A stretch of DNA of 64,000 nucleotides. It comes from Gonatopus flavifemur (taxonomy: Eukaryota; Arthropoda; Insecta; Hymenoptera; Dryinidae). Location of the stretch: assembly GCA_018340375.1 (NCBI GenBank), contig JAFFJZ010000042.1, positions 1,835,161 through 1,899,160 of the forward strand. Reading direction: 5' to 3'. This document shows positions 57,874 to 64,000 of this stretch, piece by piece; the first letter of the stretch is position 1; every line of letters begins with the position of its first letter. The position numbers and the translations under genes are program-made. Below the pieces are notes generated by a model. The model did not search any database. It was not told where the DNA came from and saw only the letters and a list, made by a program, of their open reading frames with translations.

Positions 57874-57960
57874 CCCGGACAGAACACTACGTCGCATCTC
57901 CGTGGTATCTACGTGGACCACGTAGATACCACGGAGATGCGACGTAGTGTTCTGTCCGGG
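57874..57960. repeat. Perfect 87-bp palindrome
   Basis: CCCGGACAGAACACTACGTC starts the left arm and its exact inverse ends the right. The arms are 43 bp each with a single A (57917) at the centre and no mismatch. Flanks are TTTTT and TTATAA. It has no coding content. It could be a minimal MITE, a self-complementary RNA source or an assembly fold-back artefact. Confidence 0.9.
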
Positions 57961-58044
57961 TTATAAATCTCGAGAGTCACTCAAATATTCATTCGTTTTT
58001 ATCATTCACACATTTAAGCAGTATTCTCCAGGAAAACGTTGACA

Positions 58045-58436
58045 CCCGTACAGCACAACCACCGATCCTCCACCTAGGACTTCGGTGGACTGGAGGTGGA
58101 GAATTGGTGGAGAAATGGGAGCCGTGGAAATAAGGGAGAAATAAGGGAGAGTCTCCGTTGAGGCAACGGAGAGGCGACGGAGAAATGTCCGCCCCCTGTA
58201 TTTTCAATATAATTCTGATTGGTGCATTTACGTAACCAAATCTGAATGTATGAATTCACGGATTTAAGTTTTACTGGAAATACAGGGGGCGGACATTTCT
58301 CCGTCGCCTCTCCGTTGCCTCAACGGAGACTCTCCCTTATTTTTCCCTTATTTCCACGGCTCCCATTTCTCCACCAATTTTCCACCTCCAGTCCACCCAA
58401 GTCCTAGGTGGAGGATCGGTGGTTGTGCTGTACGGG
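58045..58436. mobile_element. 392-bp inverted-repeat element with ~155-bp arms
   Basis: It starts CCCGTACAGCACAACCACCG and ends with the inverse GTGCTGTACGGG. The arms (58045-58205 and about 58280-58436) agree nearly throughout, including CTCCGTTGAGGCAACGGAGA and GGGGGCGGACATTTCTCCGT. A unique loop of about 75 bp separates them. Arms are GC-rich compared with surroundings. No clear target-site duplication. Confidence 0.8.
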
Positions 58437-58554
58437 CAAATTGCAAACTTATATTCGTAAAGAAATTGATTCTGCGAAACGCAGTATTTTATATGATATC
58501 GGTAAAAAAACATGCCGCACTCCTCAATACGATATCAGAACGTGAAAAGGTGGG

Positions 58555-58740
58555 TTGACGTTGGTCGAGTTGAAGCGGAAATTGGACTTGACAGCTCCTA
58601 TTGAAGATGATGAAATCTTCGTTGATGCCGACGAAAAATTGAAAACTAACGCAGAGATCACTAATTTGATGGTAATCGAGCTCATTTATGACAAATGTAG
58701 GGAGAAGTGCCCCAAGAGAACCCAGATAACATGTAAGCTT
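58555..58740 (+). pseudogene. Short coding-like remnant, unassigned
   Basis: The open stretch reads VELKRKLDLTAPIEDDEIFV then DADEKLKTNAEITNLMVIEL. Its acidic, helix-rich composition and codon structure look coding. A similar acidic tail occurs in pogo/jerky-type transposases, but I cannot support that assignment. It ends where a MITE-like CCCAGATAACATGTAAGC begins. Confidence 0.25.
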
Positions 58741-59404
58741 GTCATAAGCTTATCAGACGTGTCATTCGATTGTTTTTGACTTGTTATTAACAACTTTTTC
58801 AGTGTAAGGTTGCTATGACTCTGCTGCGAGGGTTTTGTAAGCTTTTATCCTTGTCACGTGTCAACTCCCGAAGAGAACATGAAGCTTCAGTGAATGTTCA
58901 GATCAGATCTGTATAGATCGGGCCGGAGGTTCATTGGAGCTAACTTTTAGATTCACAAACGTTTGACAAAGGTTCTACGAACGTTGAAATGTCCGCCTCG
59001 AAATACGTTCAGGAAACATAGAGGGAACGTTCGCTGAAGGTTCATCAAAGGTTTGACGAAGCTTTACAAAATTATCTATACTTGTATTAATTTTGATCAA
59101 TTTATATGAAAAATAAATTAATTAATAAACATAAATGATTATAAATCAATCTAAGCATAGATATTTTTGTAAAGCTTCGTCAAACCTTCGATGAACCTTC
59201 AGCGAACGTTCCAACTATGTTTCCTGAACGTATGTCGAGGCGGACATTCCAACATTCGTAGAACCTTTGTCAAACGTTTGTGAATCTAAAAGTTAGCTCT
59301 AATGAACCTTCGGCCCGATCTATACAGATCTGATCTGAACATTCGCTGAAGCTTCATGTTCTCTTCGGGCTAAGAAGCTTATGTCAAGCTTGTCACAACC
59401 CTGC
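58720..59404. mobile_element. Possible outer MITE interrupted by the 503-bp MITE
   Basis: ATGTAAGCTTGTCATAAGCTT near 58731 and the inverse AAGCTTATGTCAAGCTTGTC near 59375-59394 flank the 503-bp element. The outer ends read CCCAGATAAC and ACAACCCTG. The pair is diverged and without clear duplication. Confidence 0.35.
58867..59369. mobile_element. 503-bp palindromic MITE, copy 2
   Basis: CCCGAAGAGAACATGAAGCT starts it and CATGTTCTCTTCGGG ends it. Arms carry TCAGATCAGATCTGTATAGA, AACGTTTGACAAAGGTTCTA and AACGTTCGCTGAAGGTTCAT with inverses. Same length as copies 1 and 3, and very close in sequence to copy 3. Confidence 0.88.
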
Positions 59405-59639
59405 TTCAAGTGCCGGATTGATCCGAATAGAAAATTTTTTCTATTCGGTTCTGGTCGGTTTCTGTCCCGTAAAATGCGGATTGAAACAAATTAAAAATAA
59501 TGTTCATGTTTGGATGAGAATATACGGGTGAATAAATGAGCAGTATTTATTTGGATTTACCATTGTTATTCCGTACTGGTTTTATGTGAATTTACGTGAA
59601 GTAACTGGAGTACCTTGAAAGTACTAGATCCAATTCACA

Positions 59640-60760
59640 AATCGGTTTTATCTGGAAATACATGATGAAACTTTTATGGAACTGATCAGTTTTCCCATAT
59701 AGGTTTTTTCATCAGTTTTAATTTGGAGATGCATGAAAAAAATGGTTCAGGACACACACGTATTCTCATTTGATGAAACTCAAATTTTTACTGGTCCGTA
59801 CTCGGAATTGCGGATTGACATCTTTATCTAACCATCAGTTGTTCCATATAGGTATTGTATCAGTTTTTATTGGGATTTGCAGTGTTTCAATGAATCCGGA
59901 AACACACGTATTCACAGTTTTATAAAACTCAAACGTTTACTCGTTTTTAATCGGAATTGCAGATTGAAATTCTTATAGAACTGATCGGTTTTTATGTACA
60001 GGTTTTCTATCAGTTTTTATTTGGATTCGCAGTACATCAATGAATCCGGAAACACACGTATTCACAGTTTTATAAACCTCCAATTTTTACTCGTGTTTAA
60101 CCGGAATTGCAGATTGAAATTCTTAATGAAGTGGTCGGTTTTTCCATATAGGTTTTTTATCAGTTTTTATTCGGATTTGCAGTACATCAATGAATCCGGA
60201 AACACGCGTATTCACAGTTTTATAAACCTCAAATTTTTACTCGTTTTTAACCGGAATTGCAGATTGAAATTCTTATGGAAGTGATCAGTTTCCATATAGG
60301 TTTTTTTTATCGGTTCTTATTGGGATTTGCAGTACATCAATGAATCCGGAAACACACGTATTCACAGTTTTATAAACCTCAAATTTTTACTCGTTTTCAA
60401 CCGGAATTGCAGATTGAAATTCTTATGGAAGTGATCGGTTTCCATATAGGTTTTTGTTATCGGTTCTTATTTGGATTTGCAGTACATCAATGAATCCGGA
60501 AACACACACGTATTCATAGTTTTATAAACCTCAAATTTTTACTCGTTTTTAACCGGAACTGCAGATTAGAATTCTTATGGAAGTGATCGGTTTTCCATAT
60601 AAGTTTTTTTATCGGTTCTCATTTGGATTTGCAATACATCAATGGATCCGGAAACACACGTATTCATAGTTTTATGAAACTCTAATTTTCACTCGTTTTC
60701 AACCGGAATTACAGATTAAAATTCTTATGGAACTGCTCGGGGTTTTCCATGTAGGTTTTT
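59640..60760. repeat. Tandem array, about 150-bp unit, seven or more copies
   Basis: CGGAATTGCAGATTGAAATT recurs at about 59951, 60101, 60251, 60401, 60553 and 60703. Each unit also contains CATCAATGAATCCGGAAACA and GTTTTATAAACCTCAAATTT. Edge units (59560-59950 and 60700-60960) are more diverged than central ones. Peptides read through it are repeat artefacts. Confidence 0.9.
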
Positions 60761-60960
60761 TTCATCAGTTTTTATTTTATTTAGAAAAAAGTCTAGCGTT
60801 CGGATACACCCGGATGGAATCTTGGGAAGTTTCATTCGGGTTTGATTCGAATCGTCATCTGGGGTCCATCCGGTCCTCTATTCGGTTTTTCTACCAGGGA
60901 TTGTCTCCTTTATAGAAACGATCGGTTTCCGCATATCGAGTTTTAGTCAGTTTTTATGGA

Positions 60961-62646
60961 GATTTGCATTACATCAATGAATTCAAAACACACGTATTCT
61001 CAATATTATAAAACTCAATAATATAAAAAGGACGTTTTCTACTCAAAATGTCTGACAAAACCGGAAAAAGATTGTTGTTTTTCCCTAGTCGGTTCTAGTC
61101 CCTTTAAAACATAATTAGACAAGATTCTGGCTAGAATTTGACATAGAGTAAAGCAAGGTGAGATAACGCAGTTTTCTGTTGCACTAGGCACAACATGGAA
61201 TGATATATAAAAACTCGTTTACGCAAGGAAGATATTAAAATTTGAAATGAATCTTTGTACCTTCATTGGGTGAGCAAGGTTTTATGTATCATTTCACGCT
61301 GAAGTAAAGGGGAGAAGTGCATCATCTCACCTTGTTTCACTCTATTCCATAAAATTTTGTCTGGTACGTGAATCAAAATTTCATTTCAACCCGTGAATTC
61401 CCCGCTCATCATCAATCCCTGTCATTGAGTGTTCAGGGAACTTCTGATAGAAGCGATAATTTAAAAATAAGTATTTTGTTTACTTTTCAAGGGTATTGAA
61501 AAATCATTGAACTACCAATGTCAATTAATGTATTCATCAATCATTTTATTCCTCCCAATCAAAATCAAACAAAAATTTGATTACAATTAAATATTTTAAT
61601 TATAAAGTTATTCAAATTCAATATTTAAATTATAAACAAAATGTTTTAATACAAAAATTTGTATTAAAATATATCTAGAATCTGAAAGAAAACTATTTTG
61701 ACGTTAATGATCACCACAAAATTAGGAAAAAAATTAATAAATCATAATTCACTCTTAATCGAGGCAACAAATAATTGCGAAAAAAGTGTTAACAAATACT
61801 AATATCTCAATTGTTAACAAATTTCAATCTCTGGAATAGAAAAACATGTTACATATTTGTACTTTGTGATTTTACATTGAAGATTCATGTTGGAGATATC
61901 TCAAGACACGAAAAGTAATCTTTTAGATATATAAAAGTGTCGCATAAGAAATCTTATACATATCGGAAACATATCTTGAGAAATCAAATGTTTATTGAGT
62001 AAGAGGGTGAGCGGCCCATTTGAGAGAATGTGTTGTATAACATGCGGTTTTCCTGTCTTCAGTGGGTTTATCCCTCCAGAACAAATCACAATGTAAATAG
62101 ACGACGTAATCAGTCTTACATTTGCAAAAATATTATTGAATATTATACCTTACACTTAATAAAAATACAAAAAGAAGGGATTCGAAAACAAAATATACGT
62201 ACATTTTTTCATGATATAAATCAACCAACTATGTAACATGTACAAAGTCAATCGTAAATTGTAATATACCTCTAATTCTGACAATCAGTCTTATTGACAG
62301 TCTATGTTGGTATTTTTCATGAGCACATCCACAATGTAAGTGCCGCGCGAAGCAGTATTCAGCAGTACTCAGTTATAAATTCTTAATTTGGAATAATCGA
62401 AGATATCACATAAATTGTGTCCAGCGTACTACGTACATTGTGCTTGCTTACAGAAATATTCAATATGAAGCTTCATTTCATATGTATAGTATGCCCGTCA
62501 GTGAATGAGATTTTAGGTGGGTACAAAATTGTCGTCCATAATCCAAAGCCCATAATCTTATGCATCGAATATGAGGTCTTTTACACAAAAGAAACAAAAA
62601 AAGAACACTGTATCACAATCGGGTTTTTTTGAAAGATTGGAACAGT
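60961..62646. other. No gene recognised
   Basis: Between 61130 and 61330, AATTTGACATAGAGTAAAGCAA and TTTCACTCTATTCCATAAAATTTTG are inverted to each other and suggest an eroded palindromic element. 61480-61740 is extremely AT-rich. The open frames at 62030-62236 and 62417-62632 have no recognisable motif. Confidence 0.45.
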
Positions 62647-63149
62647 CCCGAAGAAAACATAAAGCTTCAGCCAACGTTCAGATCAGATGTGTATAGATCG
62701 GGCCGAAGGTTCATTAGAGCTAACTTTCAGATTCACAAACGTTTGACAAAGGTTCTACGGACGTTGAAATGTCCGCCTCGAAATACGTTCAGGAAACATA
62801 GATGGAACGTTCGCTGAAGGTTCATTGAAGGTTTGACGAAGCTTCACAAAAATATCTATACTTATATTAATTTTGATCAATTCATATGGAAAATAAATGA
62901 ATTAATAAACATAAAATATCATAAATTAATATAAGTATAGATATTTTTGTGAAGCTTCGTCAAACCTTCGATGGACCTTCAGCGAACGTTCCATCTATGT
63001 TTCCTGAACGTATTTCGGGGCGGACATTTCAACGTCCGTAGAACCTTTGTCAAACGTTTGTGAATCTAAGAGTTAGCTCTAATGAACCTTCGGCCCGATC
63101 TATACACATCTGATCTGAACGTTCGCTGAAGCTTCATGTTCTCTTCGGG
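62647..63149. mobile_element. 503-bp palindromic MITE, copy 3
   Basis: CCCGAAGAAAACATAAAGCT starts it and CATGTTCTCTTCGGG ends it. AGT lies on both sides (62644-62646 and 63150-63152), a possible 3-bp duplication not shared by the other copies. It matches copy 2 nearly base for base. Confidence 0.88.
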
Positions 63150-64000
63150 AGTAATAAACATATAAATAAAAATAAATCATCCCTTCAACACATACATAAA
63201 ATATAGGTGAAATTTGTGAATGACGTAATAATATCAACATTTTTGTTACGATTCAAAACTATTCTAATGTATAATCGCGGGAATTATACACCATTCAATT
63301 CCCTATCTTTAGAATAATGTATTTGCATTCGAATACCATTCAAGTGTTCGGAAATACATTTGGAACATTTTTATGGCGATGGCCTACGATCACCTTTCTA
63401 TCTGATTTGTATGATTATTCACTTGGAACTGAAGCAAAAAAATAATGTGCAACATCACTTTATATATCATATTTTTCAATATCCGAATTTCACGTTAATA
63501 TCTCAACGTTATGTCTGAACGATCTGAAATTTTGGAAAAAACACGTATTCTAAAAATCTGAATGAATGCCTACAATGATTTCTCTCAATGATAAAAATTT
63601 CACGCGGACAAATAGGTTGCTTTTGAACTGTGTGAAAAGTAAAATTGCTCTCAATCGGAATGAAAGCTCTCTCTTTAGGCAGTCTGCACGAAAATGATTT
63701 TTTGGTTCAAGTGGAGTTTTCACTGTTCAAGATCCACGAACCACGCATCATCTGATCTGACTGAATGTATGAATTCGAAATTAGGGAAAATTTGTTTCAA
63801 AAATCATTTGAATCGTCTTTGTAATCACCTAGACATATATTGAATACGTATTCTCCTACCCTCCAAGTTTTAGAATATTCAAAAAACTCTGCTCAAAACA
63901 GTTCAAGTCAAACAGATGTGACTCTATCTATCTAAGATGCGTTATCTTTCTAGAAAATCACTCCAAAATAAGAATATCATTGAATACAAATGTCAAAAGT
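63150..64000. other. No gene recognised
   Basis: AT-rich sequence with short chance frames only. I see no transposon ends or RNA genes. Confidence 0.5.

Noticed and set aside
1..64000. tRNA genes
   Set aside because: I scanned for GGTTCGAATCC-type T-arm words with a matching acceptor stem and found none that fit.

Overview
This is a window of AT-rich eukaryotic nuclear DNA, almost certainly from an insect. The evidence is intron-containing genes, an SR splicing-factor gene of the insect SC35/SRSF2 type, two mariner elements, several hAT elements, a piggyBac-like transposase and an RTE-type LINE. There are no prokaryotic features such as operons or ribosome binding sites. The sequence alone does not settle the insect order.

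Host genes are few. The clear one is SC35 (SRSF2-like) on the minus strand at about 52.5-55.1 kb. It has four coding exons with phase-compatible GT-AG introns, an RRM and an RS domain. A CpG-rich stretch with a long CT microsatellite at 50.04-50.6 kb looks like the promoter and first exon of another plus-strand gene. A multi-exon unit at 2.0-4.4 kb has consistent splice phases over most of its length but also a frameshift and a stop, and belongs to a family I cannot name. A GC-richer block near 57.2-57.34 kb can be read as a box H/ACA small RNA.

Nearly everything else is transposable elements, many with target-site duplications (TSDs) readable directly from the sequence. In order: a foldback element (5.2-7.06 kb); a broken piggyBac-like transposase (7.5-9.2 kb); a 121-bp tandem array ending in a piggyBac-like terminus (9.7-10.38 kb); a 3.4-kb foldback element with a 9-bp TSD (11661-15064), carrying a hAT-type element (13467-14903) which itself carries another (13793-14239); a tandem-repeat element (15.08-16.19 kb); a 4.26-kb hAT with 8-bp TSD and decayed transposase (16464-20719); a hAT-type non-autonomous element (20895-22396); a second hAT transposase remnant split in two by a 1.86-kb insertion (22.6-26.6 kb); a full-length RTE-type LINE (27057-30404) flanked by an identical 292-bp direct repeat; a mariner (30778-32039); a dense field of hairpin MITEs (32-42 kb); a second, nearly intact mariner (43489-44780); more MITEs (46-50 kb); nested palindromes around 55.4-58.4 kb; a 150-bp tandem array (59.6-60.8 kb); and two more copies of a 503-bp palindromic MITE.

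The main theme is nesting. Elements sit inside elements up to three deep, and one MITE superfamily is chained end to end through shared TTAA tetranucleotides, which suggests that each insertion's duplicated TTAA served as target for the next. The most informative sites are the 292-bp exact duplication around the LINE, the TTAA-linked chains, the three copies of exactly 503 bp, and an uninterrupted 87-bp palindrome with 43-bp arms.
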